From NCBI GenBank assembly GCA_034675505.1, contig JAUCDD010000019.1, positions 141,922-205,921 on the forward strand: a stretch of 64,000 bases of DNA, read 5' to 3'. This DNA is from Melaminivora sp034675505. Its GTDB lineage: Bacteria; Pseudomonadota; Gammaproteobacteria; Burkholderiales; Burkholderiaceae_C. Positions within the stretch are counted from its first letter, which is position 1, and each line of letters begins with the position of its first letter. Shown one piece after another: positions 18,295-26,964 of this stretch. Position numbers and translations under genes: made by a program. The notes under the pieces were generated by a model, which saw only the letters and a program-made list of their open reading frames with translations, ran no database searches and was not told where the DNA came from.

Positions 18295-19095
18295 TTATCT
18301 CCAGGTTTTCTTTTTCTTCCAGCGCCGCTCGCCGCGCACGCCAGCGTCGCGCATGCCGAGGTAGAACTCCTTGATGTCGTCCTTCTCGCGCAGCACCGCA
18401 CAGCGGTCCTCCATGACGATGCGGCCGTTTTCCAGCACGTAGCCATAGTCGGACGCGTTCAGCGCCATGTTGGCGTTTTGCTCGACCAGCAGGATGGTGG
18501 TGCCGCGCTCGCGGTTGATGCGCACCACGATTTCGAAGATTTCCTTGGTCAGGCGCGGCGACAGGCCCAGGCTGGGCTCGTCCAGCAAGATGAGTTCGGG
18601 ATTGGCCATGAGCGCGCGCGAGATCGCAAGCATCTGCTGCTGGCCACCGGACAGCAGGCCGGCATCCTGGTCCTTGCGCTCGGCCAGGATCGGGAAGTAG
18701 CCATACACCGTCTCGACGTCGCGCGCCACGGCGTCGCGGTCGCTGCGGGTGTAGGCGCCCATCAGCAGGTTGTCGCGCACCGACAGCAGCGGGAACACCT
18801 CGCGCCCCTCGGGCACGTGCGACAGGCCCCGGCGCACGATGGCGGCCGGGTCGTGCCCGGTGATGTCCTGGCCCTGCAGCTGCACGCTGCCCTTGCGCGG
18901 ATCGATGATGCCGGAGATGGTCTTGAGGATGGTGGTCTTGCCGGCGCCGTTGCTGCCCAGCACGGTGGCGATCTCGCCGCGCTGCACCTGCAGGCTGACA
19001 CCGCGGATGGCCTTGATGGGGCCGTAGCTGCTCTCGATGTTCTGCAGGCGCAGGATGGGCGCGGGCCCGGCGGCCTGGGGGACGGGGGCGTTCAT
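18295..19095 (-). CDS. LivF-type ABC transporter ATP-binding protein
   Basis: 266 residues. Walker A GSNGAGKTTILKTI (about 48-61), signature LLSGGQQQMLAISRALMANP, Walker B LILLDEPSLGLSP and switch His replaced by the family-typical LVEQNANMAL. The C-terminus is unusually basic (RRWKKKKTWR). The ATG overlaps the livG-like stop codon by 4 nt (ATGA at 19092-19095), so the two ATPases are co-translated to give the heterodimer of the importer. Confidence 0.93.
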   Translation of the reverse strand: MNAPVPQAAGPAPILRLQNIESSYGPIKAIRGVSLQVQRGEIATVLGSNGAGKTTILKTISGIIDPRKGSVQLQGQDITGHDPAAIVRRGLSHVPEGREVFPLLSVRDNLLMGAYTRSDRDAVARDVETVYGYFPILAERKDQDAGLLSGGQQQMLAISRALMANPELILLDEPSLGLSPRLTKEIFEIVVRINRERGTTILLVEQNANMALNASDYGYVLENGRIVMEDRCAVLREKDDIKEFYLGMRDAGVRGERRWKKKKTWR

Positions 19096-19928
19096 GCGCG
19101 CACCTCCAGGCCGGCGCTGTCCGTGCGGCGCAGGTTGCTCACGTCGTCTATGGTGCCCAGGTAGGCCTCGACCACGCCCGGGTGCGTCTGCACTTCATGT
19201 GGCGAGCCGGTGGCCAGCACCTGGCCCTGGTTCATGGCCAGCACCCGGTCGGACACGCGCGAGACCAGCGACATGTCGTGCTCGACCATCAGCACCGTGA
19301 TCCCCAGCTCGTCGCGGATGTCCTGGATCCAGAACGCCATGTCATCGGTCTCCTCCACGTTCAGCCCGGACGAGGGTTCATCGAGCAGCAGCAGCTGCGG
19401 CTCGGTGCACAGCGCGCGCGCCAGCTCCACGACCTTGCGCACGCCGTAGGGCAGGCCGGCGATGAGCGTGTCCCGGTAGTGCTGCAGCTGCAGGAAGTCG
19501 ATGACCTCCTCGGCCTTCTCTCGCGCCCGGATCTCGGCGGCGCGCACGCGCGGGGTGAAGACCAGGTCGGCCCACAGCCCGGTCTCGCGGCGCGTGTGGC
19601 GCCCGATCAGCAGGTTATGCAGCACGCTGGCATGCTCGAACAGCTCGATGTTCTGGAACGTGCGCGCGATGCCCAGGCCGGCCACCTGGTGTGCCGGCCG
19701 GTCGGTCAGCACCATCTTGCCCGCAGCGCCGAAGTACTCGATGCTGCCGCTGGTGGGCGTATAGATGCGGCTGATCAGGTTGAACACCGTCGTCTTGCCG
19801 GCGCCATTGGGGCCGATCAGCGTGAACACCTCGCCGCGGCGCACGTCGAAGCTGACGTCGTTCACCGCCAGCAGCCCGCCAAAGCGCACGCTCAGATTGC
19901 GTGCCTCCAGCAACACATCACCGCTCAT
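19092..19928 (-). CDS. LivG-type ABC transporter ATP-binding protein
   Basis: About 278 residues from the ATG at 19928 (MSGDVLLEARNLSVRFGG), which has AAAGG 5 nt upstream; the open frame continues upstream into a repeat and that extension is not credible. Walker A GPNGAGKTTVFNLISR, LivG-type signature LPYGVRKVVELARAL, Walker B LLLLDEPSSGLNVEE and VEHDMSLVSRVSDR. Works with LivF on the cytoplasmic face of the importer. Confidence 0.93.
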   Translation of the reverse strand: MSGDVLLEARNLSVRFGGLLAVNDVSFDVRRGEVFTLIGPNGAGKTTVFNLISRIYTPTSGSIEYFGAAGKMVLTDRPAHQVAGLGIARTFQNIELFEHASVLHNLLIGRHTRRETGLWADLVFTPRVRAAEIRAREKAEEVIDFLQLQHYRDTLIAGLPYGVRKVVELARALCTEPQLLLLDEPSSGLNVEETDDMAFWIQDIRDELGITVLMVEHDMSLVSRVSDRVLAMNQGQVLATGSPHEVQTHPGVVEAYLGTIDDVSNLRRTDSAGLEVRA

Positions 19929-19984
19929 GACAACCTTTCGTCGAAGGGCGCAACTGCGACAACTGGCGCGCGCGAAGCCAGCGA

Positions 19985-20085
19985 CCGCCGTGCAAGGGCC
20001 GCCCCGCGGCACCGGCGGTGTCTCCCTTCCCGAATTGCGCAGCAATTCGAGAGAAGGGGGATGGAGCGAAGCGACATAGGGGGTT
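19985..20085 (-). repeat. Family-2 repeat, copy 2
   Basis: Contains GCAAGGGCCGCCCCGC, a hairpin GAATTGC-GCA-GCAATTC nested in a C-run/G-run stem, and ATGGAGCGAAGCGACATAGG. It starts 5 bp after the livM-like stop codon and separates livM from livG. Confidence 0.8.
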
Positions 20086-20090
20086 GTTCA

Positions 20091-21167
20091 TCACTTCAAG
20101 CGCTCCGACTTCTGGAAGCTCTTCTGGCGCTTGAACATGCCCTTGCGGTAGAAGGGAAACAACTGCAGCCAGGTGCGGATCTTCAGCCAACGCCCATACA
20201 GGCCCATGGGTTCGAACAGCACGAAGACGATCAGCACCGCGCCATAGACCACCGCCTGCAGGCCGGGCGCCTGCCCGATGGATTCGGGCAGCACGTCCTT
20301 GCCCAGGGCGATGAACTGCGGCATCAGGATGAGGAATGCCGCGCCCAAAAACGCGCCGTGGACCGAGCCCAGGCCGCCGATGACGATCATCAGGAGCAGG
20401 TCGATGGACTGCAGGATGCTGAACTGGTCGGGCGAGATGAACTGCATCTTGTGCGCATACAGCGCCCCGGCGATGCCCGCCAGCGCCGCCGACAGGGCAA
20501 ACGACAGGGTCTTGTAGTACGCCAGGTGGATGCCCATGCTTTGCGCGGAGATCTCCGAGTCGCGGATGGCGACGAAGGCGCGGCCCGTGGGCGAGCGCAG
20601 CAGGTTCAGGATCGCCAGCGTGCAGGCCACGGTGATCACCAGGCACAGGAAATAGAACGCCTCGGGGCTCTCCAGCGTGTAGCCCAGCAGCTGGGGCGGC
20701 ATGACCGACTTGCCGGCGTTGCCGCCGGTGACCGACTCCCAGCGGGCAAAGACTTCCTCGACGATGAAGCCGAAGGCCAGCGTGGCGATGCCCAGGTAGA
20801 TGCCCTTGACGCGCAGCGCCGGCAGCCCCACCACGATGCCCACGGCCGCCGACAGCAGCGCCCCGCAGGCCAGCGACAGGAAGAACGGCCAGCCCATGGC
20901 CGTGAGCACGGCTTGCGTATAGGCGCCCACCCCCAGGAATGCGGCGTGCCCCAGCGAGAACTGCCCGGTGAAGCCGGCCAGCAGCATCAGCCCCAGGCCG
21001 GCAATCGCGTAGATCAGCACGAAGGTCAGCTGCGCCAGCCAGTACTCGGGCGCCACGAACGGCGCGGCGATCAGCACCAGGCACAGCAGGCTGTACCAGA
21101 AGACATGCCCGCCGTGCTTGGCCAGCCGAATGTCCTGCGCGTAGCTCGTCTTGAAAATGAACCGCAT
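20091..21167 (-). CDS. LivM-type ABC transporter permease
   Basis: About 358 residues from the ATG at 21167 (MRFIFKTSYAQDIRLAKHGG); an earlier in-frame start lies in a repeat. Eight to ten hydrophobic segments and the family blocks GLGLMLLAGFTGQFSLGHAA, RVKGIYLGIATLAFGFI, GRAFVAIRDSEISAQSMG (cytoplasmic EAA-like loop), LSAALAGIAGALYAH and IGGLGSVHGAFLGA. Inner-membrane subunit partnered with the LivH-type permease encoded upstream. The C-terminus carries an extra basic tail (FYRKGMFKRQKSFQKSERLK). Confidence 0.93.
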   Translation of the reverse strand: MRFIFKTSYAQDIRLAKHGGHVFWYSLLCLVLIAAPFVAPEYWLAQLTFVLIYAIAGLGLMLLAGFTGQFSLGHAAFLGVGAYTQAVLTAMGWPFFLSLACGALLSAAVGIVVGLPALRVKGIYLGIATLAFGFIVEEVFARWESVTGGNAGKSVMPPQLLGYTLESPEAFYFLCLVITVACTLAILNLLRSPTGRAFVAIRDSEISAQSMGIHLAYYKTLSFALSAALAGIAGALYAHKMQFISPDQFSILQSIDLLLMIVIGGLGSVHGAFLGAAFLILMPQFIALGKDVLPESIGQAPGLQAVVYGAVLIVFVLFEPMGLYGRWLKIRTWLQLFPFYRKGMFKRQKSFQKSERLK

Positions 21168-21212
21168 ATCAATGGACCCAGCTGTTTGAAATCGACGCGC
21201 CCCAAACCAGTG

Positions 21213-21313
21213 GACGCCGCGCAAGGGCCGCCCCGCCGCGCTGGCGTCGTCCCCCTGCCTGCGGAGCGCAGCGAAGCGGGAGGGGGGGGATGGAGCGAAG
21301 CGACATAGGGGGG
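21213..21313 (-). repeat. Family-2 repeat, copy 3
   Basis: Same order of blocks as copy 2: GCGCAAGGGCCGCCCCGC, GGCGTCGTCCCCCTGCC, variable GCGCAGCGAAGC core, then GATGGAGCGAAGCGACATAG. It starts 5 bp after the livH-like stop codon and separates livH from livM. Confidence 0.8.
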
Positions 21314-21317
21314 TGTC

Positions 21318-22193
21318 TCATACTTTCTTGCGCAGCTTTTCGCCGAACAGACCGTTGGGTTTGACCATGAGCATCAGCAGCACCACGATGTAGGCGGCAA
21401 TGTCCTTGAAGCCCTCGGGCAGGTAGAAGCCCGACAGCGACTCGATCACGCCGATGAGGAGACCGCCGACGATGGCCCCCGGCAGGCTGCCAAAACCGCC
21501 CACCACCGCGGCGGGAAAGGCCTTGAGCCCGATGAAGCCCATGTTGGCGTGCACGAAGGTGATGGGGGCCAGCAGCAGGCCGGCGATCGCCGCCACTGCC
21601 GCCGCCAGGCCCCAGGCCAGGCCGTTGAGGCGCTGCACCGGAATGCCCATGTAGTAGGCGGCCAGCTGGTTTTGCGAGGACGCCTGCATGGCAACGCCCA
21701 GGCGGGTGTAGCGGAACATGGCGTACAAAACCGCGCACAGCAGCGCCGACGCCCCGATCACCACCAGCTGCTCGCTGGCCAGCACCAGGGTGCCCAGCTT
21801 CACCACCTGATCCTTGTAGGGAACAGCCAGGGTGTGGGTCTCGGTGCCGAACCCGGGAATCATGGTGACCAGTCCGCGCAGCACGTAGCCGATGCCTATG
21901 GTCAGCATGACGATGGAAAACGCCGGCTGGCCCAGGATGGGACGGATCACCACGCGCTCGAGCAACACGCCGAATGACGCGACCGCGACAATGCTGGCCA
22001 GCACTGCGACCCAAAATGGCATCCCCAGCACCTGCATCAGCACCAGGCCGCAAAACGCCCCCAGCATCATCAGCTCGCCCTGGGCGAAACTCACGGTTTC
22101 AGTGGCCTTGTAGATGAGCACGAAACCCAGCGCGATCAGCCCGTAGATGCACCCCTGCGCGATGCCGCTGATCAGCAGTTGGACGAATTGCAC
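21318..22193 (-). CDS. LivH-type ABC transporter permease
   Basis: About 291 residues. I prefer the GTG at 22193 (MQFVQLLISGIAQGCIYGLI) because GGGGAG lies about 6 nt upstream and homologous LivH proteins begin here. Family blocks: KATETVSFAQGELMMLGAF, RPILGQPAFSIVMLTIGIGY, QASSQNQLAAYYMGIPVQRL, AAVAAIAGLLLAPITFVHAN and FPAAVVGGFGSLPGAIVGG. First gene of the minus-strand transporter operon; its promoter region is shared with the divergent aldehyde dehydrogenase gene. Confidence 0.93.
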   Translation of the reverse strand: MQFVQLLISGIAQGCIYGLIALGFVLIYKATETVSFAQGELMMLGAFCGLVLMQVLGMPFWVAVLASIVAVASFGVLLERVVIRPILGQPAFSIVMLTIGIGYVLRGLVTMIPGFGTETHTLAVPYKDQVVKLGTLVLASEQLVVIGASALLCAVLYAMFRYTRLGVAMQASSQNQLAAYYMGIPVQRLNGLAWGLAAAVAAIAGLLLAPITFVHANMGFIGLKAFPAAVVGGFGSLPGAIVGGLLIGVIESLSGFYLPEGFKDIAAYIVVLLMLMVKPNGLFGEKLRKKV

Positions 22194-22214
22194 AAGAACT
22201 CCCCTGCGTATTTT

Positions 22215-22234
22215 TGCAAAGCGATTGCTTTGCA
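22215..22234. promoter_or_regulatory. Palindromic operator between livH and the aldehyde dehydrogenase gene
   Basis: TGCAAAGC-GATT-GCTTTGCA, a perfect 8-4-8 palindrome in the 141-bp divergent promoter region. It shares the AAGC-N4-GCTT core with the site at 15015. The 5-4-5 core geometry is the one used by TetR-family regulators of fatty acid metabolism such as PsrA, but the half-site differs. Confidence 0.55.
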
Positions 22235-22334
22235 TAAATAATGGTGCCCTGTGGAGCATCGAACTGCATTCCGGACTTACCCTGAAGGCTGCCGGCCCGG
22301 CGCCACCCATTCACCTGAACCGTAGGAGCAACCC

Positions 22335-23771
22335 ATGACTTACCCAGACACCCGCCTGTTCATCGACGGTCAATGGCAGGATGCCCGGCAGGGCCGGACG
22401 CTGGCCGTGCACAACCCGGCCACCGGGCAGGAGATCGGGCGCGTGGCGCATGCCTGCACCGCTGACCTGGACCTTGCGCTGGCTGCGGCGGACAAGGGCT
22501 TCGCGACCTGGCGCGCCATGGCTGCCGTGGAGCGCGCGCGCATCATGCGCCGCGCCGCCGCGCTGATGCGCGAGCGCGCCGACGCCATCGGCGCGCTGCT
22601 GACGCAGGAGCAGGGCAAGCCGCTGCTGGAGGCGCGCGGCGAGGCCGCCGCCGCCGCCGACATCATCGAGTGGTTCGCCGATGAGGGCCAGCGCGTCTAC
22701 GGCCGCATCGTGCCGGCGCGCAACCCGGCCGTGCAGCAGCTGGTGCTCAAGGATCCGGTGGGCGTGGTCGCAGCGTTCACGCCCTGGAACTTCCCCATCA
22801 ACCAGGTGGTGCGCAAGCTGGGCGCGGCGCTGGCGGCAGGCTGCGCCATGATCGTCAAGGCGCCCGAGGAGACGCCCGCCAGCCCGGCCGAGCTGGTGCG
22901 CGCCTTTGCCGACGCCGGGCTGCCGGCGGGCGTGCTCAACCTGGTCTATGGCAACCCCGCGGAAATCTCGGGCTACCTGATCCCGCACCCCATCGTGAAG
23001 AAGGTGACCTTCACCGGCTCCACCTTCGTCGGCAAGCAGCTCGCCGCGCTCGCCGGCCAGCACATGAAGCGCGTGACCATGGAGCTGGGCGGGCATGCGC
23101 CGGTCATCGTCTGCCAGGACGCCGACGTGCAGCTCGCCGTGAAGGCCACGGCCAGCTCCAAGTTCCGCAATGCCGGCCAGGTGTGCATCGCCCCCACGCG
23201 CTTTCTGGTGCACGAGAGCGTGCGGGCCGAGTTCGTCGCCGCGCTCACGCGCCACGCCGAGGGGCTGAAGGTGGGCGACGGCATGCAGGATGGCACGCGC
23301 ATGGGGCCGCTGGCCAACGCGCGGCGCGTGGCGGCGATGCAGGAATTCCTGGGCGATGCGCGCAAGCAGGGCGCCCGGGTGACGACCGGCGGCGAAGCCC
23401 TGGGCGGCGTCGGCAACTTCTTCGCGCCCACGGTACTGGACGACGTGCCGCTGTCGGCGCGCATCTTCAACGAGGAGCCCTTCGGCCCCGTGGCCGCCGT
23501 GCGCGGCTTCACCGACCTGGGCGATGCCATCGCCGAGGCCAACCGCCTACCCTATGGCCTGGCCGCCTACGCCTTCACGCGCTCGCTGAAGGACACGCAC
23601 CAACTGGCACAGCAGGTGGAAGTGGGCATGCTGTGGGTGAACCAGCCGGCCACCCCCAGCGCCGAGCTGCCGTTCGGCGGCCTCAAGGACTCGGGCTACG
23701 GCTCCGAGGGTGGGCCGGAGGCGGTCGAGGCCTGCCTGAACACGCGGGCGATTTCCATCACCCCCATGTAA
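22335..23771 (+). CDS. NAD(P)-dependent aldehyde dehydrogenase (succinate-semialdehyde dehydrogenase-like)
   Basis: 478 residues, cytosolic. Oxidises an aldehyde to the acid. Catalytic residues are visible: Asn152 in FTPWNFPINQV, Lys175 in AMIVKAPEETP, Glu250 in VTMELGGHAPV and nucleophile Cys284 in NAGQVCIAPTRF. Overall pattern (FIDGQW, EEPFGPVAAV, PFGGLKDSGYGSEGG) fits GabD/SSADH-like class enzymes. Divergent from the liv operon and sharing a palindromic operator, so it may oxidise an aldehyde derived from the imported compound. Substrate is inference. Confidence 0.88.
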   Translation: MTYPDTRLFIDGQWQDARQGRTLAVHNPATGQEIGRVAHACTADLDLALAAADKGFATWRAMAAVERARIMRRAAALMRERADAIGALLTQEQGKPLLEARGEAAAAADIIEWFADEGQRVYGRIVPARNPAVQQLVLKDPVGVVAAFTPWNFPINQVVRKLGAALAAGCAMIVKAPEETPASPAELVRAFADAGLPAGVLNLVYGNPAEISGYLIPHPIVKKVTFTGSTFVGKQLAALAGQHMKRVTMELGGHAPVIVCQDADVQLAVKATASSKFRNAGQVCIAPTRFLVHESVRAEFVAALTRHAEGLKVGDGMQDGTRMGPLANARRVAAMQEFLGDARKQGARVTTGGEALGGVGNFFAPTVLDDVPLSARIFNEEPFGPVAAVRGFTDLGDAIAEANRLPYGLAAYAFTRSLKDTHQLAQQVEVGMLWVNQPATPSAELPFGGLKDSGYGSEGGPEAVEACLNTRAISITPM

Positions 23772-23772
23772 T

Positions 23773-24675
23773 TCAGCCGCCGCGCTCCACCGGGCGGCTG
23801 GCGTCGCTGCACCAGTCGCTCCAGCTGCCCGCGTACAGCGCGCTGGGCGCGTAGCCGGCGATTTCCATGGCCAGCAGGTTGGGGATGGCGCTGACACCGC
23901 TGCCGCACTGGTGCACCACGCCGGCCGGATCGCGGCCGGCCAGCAGTGCGTCCAACTCCTGGCGCAGCTGTGCGGCGGGCTTGAAGCGCCCGTCCTCGCC
24001 CAGGTTCTGGCTGAACGGGCGGTTGAGCGCGCCGGGGATGTGCCCGGCCACCGGATCCAGCGGCTCGACCTCGCCGCGATAACGCGGCGCGGCGCGGGCG
24101 TCCAGCACCGTCTGGCCCGGCTGGTGCAGGCGCTCCCGGACCTGCTGCGCGTCCACCAGCTGGCGCAGCGGCTCGCCGATCCTGAAGTTGGACTGGAAAT
24201 GCGCGGGTTCCTCGCCGTGCGCGACCTCGCCGCCCCCGGCCTTCCAGGCCTGCAGGCCGCCGTCGAGCACGGCCACGGCCTCGTGCCCCATCCACTTGAG
24301 CATCCACCACAGCCGGCCGCAGTAGTTGGCGCCGTTGCGGTCGTACACCACGGCCTGCATGTCGTTGGCAAAGCCGATGGACGACAGCCAGGTGGCGAAG
24401 CGTTCGCGGTTGGGCAGCGGGTGGCGCCCGCCCGAACACGGTGAATCGGCCGCGCCGGCTACCAGCATGCCGCTGGGGCTGGGCGCGCCGTGGCGCGCGC
24501 TCAGGTCGGCGTCCAGGTCGGCGTACACCGCCCCGGGGATGTGCTCCTGCTGGTACAGCGCTGCCCCGTGCGAGGGCGTGGCCAGGTCGAAGCTGCAGTC
24601 GAACACCATCAGTCGCTGGTGGCTGCGCTGCAGCTCCTGCAATTGGGCAACGGAGATCAACAGGGAGTAGGGCAT
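23773..24675 (-). CDS. sseA: 3-mercaptopyruvate / thiosulfate sulfurtransferase
   Basis: 300 residues, two rhodanese domains. The N-terminal inactive domain holds FDCSFDLATPSHGAALYQQE and HIPGAVYADLDADLS; the C-terminal domain holds VLDARAAPRYRGEVEPLDPV, GHIPGALNRPF and the active loop VVHQCGSGVSAIPN with Cys257. The CGSGV loop is that of mercaptopyruvate sulfurtransferases rather than the CRKGV of thiosulfate enzymes. Convergent with the aldehyde dehydrogenase gene; the stop codons are only 1 bp apart with no terminator between. Confidence 0.9.
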   Translation of the reverse strand: MPYSLLISVAQLQELQRSHQRLMVFDCSFDLATPSHGAALYQQEHIPGAVYADLDADLSARHGAPSPSGMLVAGAADSPCSGGRHPLPNRERFATWLSSIGFANDMQAVVYDRNGANYCGRLWWMLKWMGHEAVAVLDGGLQAWKAGGGEVAHGEEPAHFQSNFRIGEPLRQLVDAQQVRERLHQPGQTVLDARAAPRYRGEVEPLDPVAGHIPGALNRPFSQNLGEDGRFKPAAQLRQELDALLAGRDPAGVVHQCGSGVSAIPNLLAMEIAGYAPSALYAGSWSDWCSDASRPVERGG

Positions 24676-24762
24676 GGGCTGGGCAAGCGTGTTCGGTTGG
24701 ATGGGAGCCGCCGATTGTCGCGGCCCCGCGCACCGGCCGCGCGTCGGCGCGCGCCGCGTCCG

Positions 24763-25668
24763 TCAGTCACCCGCCGACAGGCCGCCGCGGGCGCGCAGCA
24801 GCGTGGCGGAGATGCCGCTGGCGACGATCAGCCCCATGCCGCCCCAGGCGACCAGCGGCAGTTCGTCGCCGAACACCAGCATGCCGTACAGGCTGGCGAA
24901 GATGATGCCGGCGTACTGCAAATTGGCCACCACCAGCGTGGCGCGCGGCGTGGGCGCGCGCGCATAGGCCAGCGTCATGCACAGCTGCCCGCCGGCGGCC
25001 AGCACGCCCAGCGGCAGCAGCCACAGCGCCGGCCGCCAGCCCGGCCAGGGCGATGCGCCCACGGCCAGCGTGGCCAGGCCGCCGGCCAGGGCCGAGCCCA
25101 GGGCGAAATAAAACACCGTGCGCGCCTCGGGCTCGCCCATGCGCGACAGGGCCGATACCTGCATGTACGCCAGCGCTGCGCAAAAGCCCGACAGCAGCCC
25201 CACCGTGCCGGCAAAGCCCTGGCCCTCGCCCACGCTGGGGCGCAGCATCAGCAGCACGCCGGCAAAGCCGGCCAGTACGGTGAGCACCAGCGGCAGCTGC
25301 AGCGGCGGGCGCGGGCTGCTTGCCGAGGGCCGCCAGGCCAGCAGCGCCCCGCCCATGACGAAAGCCGCGATCCAGACGCTGCTCATGTAGTTCAGCGTGA
25401 TGGCCGAGGCCAGCGGCAGGAAGGCAATTGCGTAGAACCACGCGCCCAGCGACACCACGCCCACCAGGCTGCGCCAGGCGTGCATGCCGGGATGGCGGGT
25501 GGCCAGGCCCACGCCCTGGCGGCGCGCCAGCAGCGCCAGCAGCGCCATGCCCAGCAGGCCGCGGTAGAACACCAGCTCGGCGGCGGAAAACCACTGCGAG
25601 GCGATCTTCACGCACACCCCCATGCTGGCGAACAGGAACGCGGCCAGGACCATCCACAGCGCTTGCAT
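24763..25668 (-). CDS. EamA/DMT-family transporter
   Basis: About 301 residues from the ATG at 25668 (MQALWMVLAAFLFASMGVCV). Ten hydrophobic segments arranged as two EamA repeats (first: SAAELVFYRGLLGMALLALL; second: VGLLSGFCAALAYMQVSAL), with the small loop FYAIAFLPLASAITLNYMSS typical of the RhaT/YdcZ-like drug/metabolite exporters. Substrate unknown. It lies downstream of the strong terminator that ends the Rieske gene, so it needs its own promoter or read-through. Confidence 0.88.
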   Translation of the reverse strand: MQALWMVLAAFLFASMGVCVKIASQWFSAAELVFYRGLLGMALLALLARRQGVGLATRHPGMHAWRSLVGVVSLGAWFYAIAFLPLASAITLNYMSSVWIAAFVMGGALLAWRPSASSPRPPLQLPLVLTVLAGFAGVLLMLRPSVGEGQGFAGTVGLLSGFCAALAYMQVSALSRMGEPEARTVFYFALGSALAGGLATLAVGASPWPGWRPALWLLPLGVLAAGGQLCMTLAYARAPTPRATLVVANLQYAGIIFASLYGMLVFGDELPLVAWGGMGLIVASGISATLLRARGGLSAGD

Positions 25669-25694
25669 GGGCAGAAAAAACAGGTTTTTGAATG

Positions 25695-25734
25695 AAAAAA
25701 GCTGCACGCCCTTGTCGATCAAGGGGGTGCAGCT
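25695..25734 (-). terminator. Rho-independent terminator of the Rieske oxygenase gene (family-1 related)
   Basis: Minus-strand hairpin with 15-bp arms, AGCTGCACCCCCTTG-ATCGA-CAAGGGCGTGCAGCT (one mismatch), followed by a T6 run. Its ATAGCTG...CTTGATCGACAAG layout resembles family-1 repeat copies, suggesting a repeat recruited as terminator. Confidence 0.8.
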
Positions 25735-25767
25735 ATGATTTTATGAGCATTCCGGAGGCGTTGCGGC

Positions 25768-26907
25768 TCAGTTGCCCGACAGTTCCCGGCCCATCCTGCC
25801 CCGGTACCACTCGTGGAAGTGCTGCATGCCGTCCTCCATCGGGCTCTGGTAGGGCCCGGCTTCGTTGTCGCCGCGCGCCAGCAGGGCCTTGCGGCCGGCG
25901 TCCATGCGCTCGGCGATCTCGTCGTCCTCGATGGCGGTTTCCATGTAGGCGGCGCGCTGGGCCTCGACGAACTCGCGCTCGAAGGCGACGATTTCCTCGG
26001 GGTAGTAGAACTCGACCATGTTCAAGGTCTTGTCCACGCCCAGGGGGTGCAGCGTGGAGACGGTGAGCACATGGGGATACCACTCGACCATGATGTGCGG
26101 GTAGTAGGTCAGCCAGATGGCGCCGCGCCGCGGCAGCTCGCCGCCCTGGTAGCGCAGCAGCACGTCGTGCCACTGCTTGTAGACCTGCGAGCCCGGCTTG
26201 GCGAACGTCGGCGCCACGCCCACGGTCTGCACCGAGTATTCGCGTCCGAATTCCCACTTCAGGTCGTCGCAGGTCACGAAGTTGCCCAGCCCGGGATGGA
26301 AGGGGCCGACGTGGTAGTCCTCAAGGTAGACCTCGATGAAGGTCTTCCAGTTGTAGTTGCACTCGTGCAGCTCCACGTGGTCGAGCGCGTAGCCGTCGAA
26401 CGACAGCTCCTGTGCCGGGCCCATGGCCGCCAGGTCGGCGGCGATGTCGCGCCCGTTGTCCTCGAACAGCAGGCCGTTCCACTCGCGCAGGCCGTAGTTG
26501 TTCAGGTGCAGGCAGGGATCGTGCGCGAAGTGCGGCGCACCCAGCAGCTGGCCCTGCGGGGAATACGTCCAGCGGTGGATGGGGCAGACGATGTTGCCGC
26601 CGGCGTGGCCCTTGCCGTGCGTGCCCAGGTTGCCCCGGCCGCGCAGCATGAGCGCCTGGCGGTGCCGGCAGACGTTGGAGATCAGCTCGATGCCGCCCTG
26701 CGCGTTGCGCACCAGCGCGCGGCCGTCGTGCTCGTGCGCCAGGGTCTGGTAGTCGCCCGGTTCGGGCACGCCCAGGGCATGGCCGACGTAGCGCGGGCCG
26801 GCACGAAACAACGTATCCAGCTCGCGCTGCAGCAGCGCCGGGCTGAAATAGCTGGAAACGGGTAGTTGGCTCGTGGCCTGCTGCAGTTGAAGACTTAAAT
26901 CAGACAT
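25768..26907 (-). CDS. Rieske-type aromatic ring-hydroxylating oxygenase, alpha subunit
   Basis: 379 residues. N-terminal Rieske [2Fe-2S] domain with Cys80-x-His82 (NVCRHRQALM) and Cys108-x2-His111 (VCPIHRWTYS). Catalytic mononuclear iron site in the C-terminal domain: FIEVYLEDYHVGPFHPG with His199 and His204 and the bridging Asp197. No beta subunit, ferredoxin or reductase gene is adjacent, so it belongs to the single-component-oxygenase type that borrows electron donors from elsewhere. Related proteins include choline/carnitine-type monooxygenases and phenylpropanoate dioxygenases. Substrate unknown. Confidence 0.9.
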   Translation of the reverse strand: MSDLSLQLQQATSQLPVSSYFSPALLQRELDTLFRAGPRYVGHALGVPEPGDYQTLAHEHDGRALVRNAQGGIELISNVCRHRQALMLRGRGNLGTHGKGHAGGNIVCPIHRWTYSPQGQLLGAPHFAHDPCLHLNNYGLREWNGLLFEDNGRDIAADLAAMGPAQELSFDGYALDHVELHECNYNWKTFIEVYLEDYHVGPFHPGLGNFVTCDDLKWEFGREYSVQTVGVAPTFAKPGSQVYKQWHDVLLRYQGGELPRRGAIWLTYYPHIMVEWYPHVLTVSTLHPLGVDKTLNMVEFYYPEEIVAFEREFVEAQRAAYMETAIEDDEIAERMDAGRKALLARGDNEAGPYQSPMEDGMQHFHEWYRGRMGRELSGN

Positions 26908-26964
26908 GGATGACCTGACCTAAAGACTCCCCACAGGGAGGGTGCGCGCGCGGCGCCTTGGGGG

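Noticed and set aside
16382..21308. Two plus-strand open frames of about 660 and 708 codons over 16.4-18.4 and 19.2-21.3 kb
   Set aside because: Antisense to the acyl-CoA ligase and liv genes, which have clear motifs on the minus strand.
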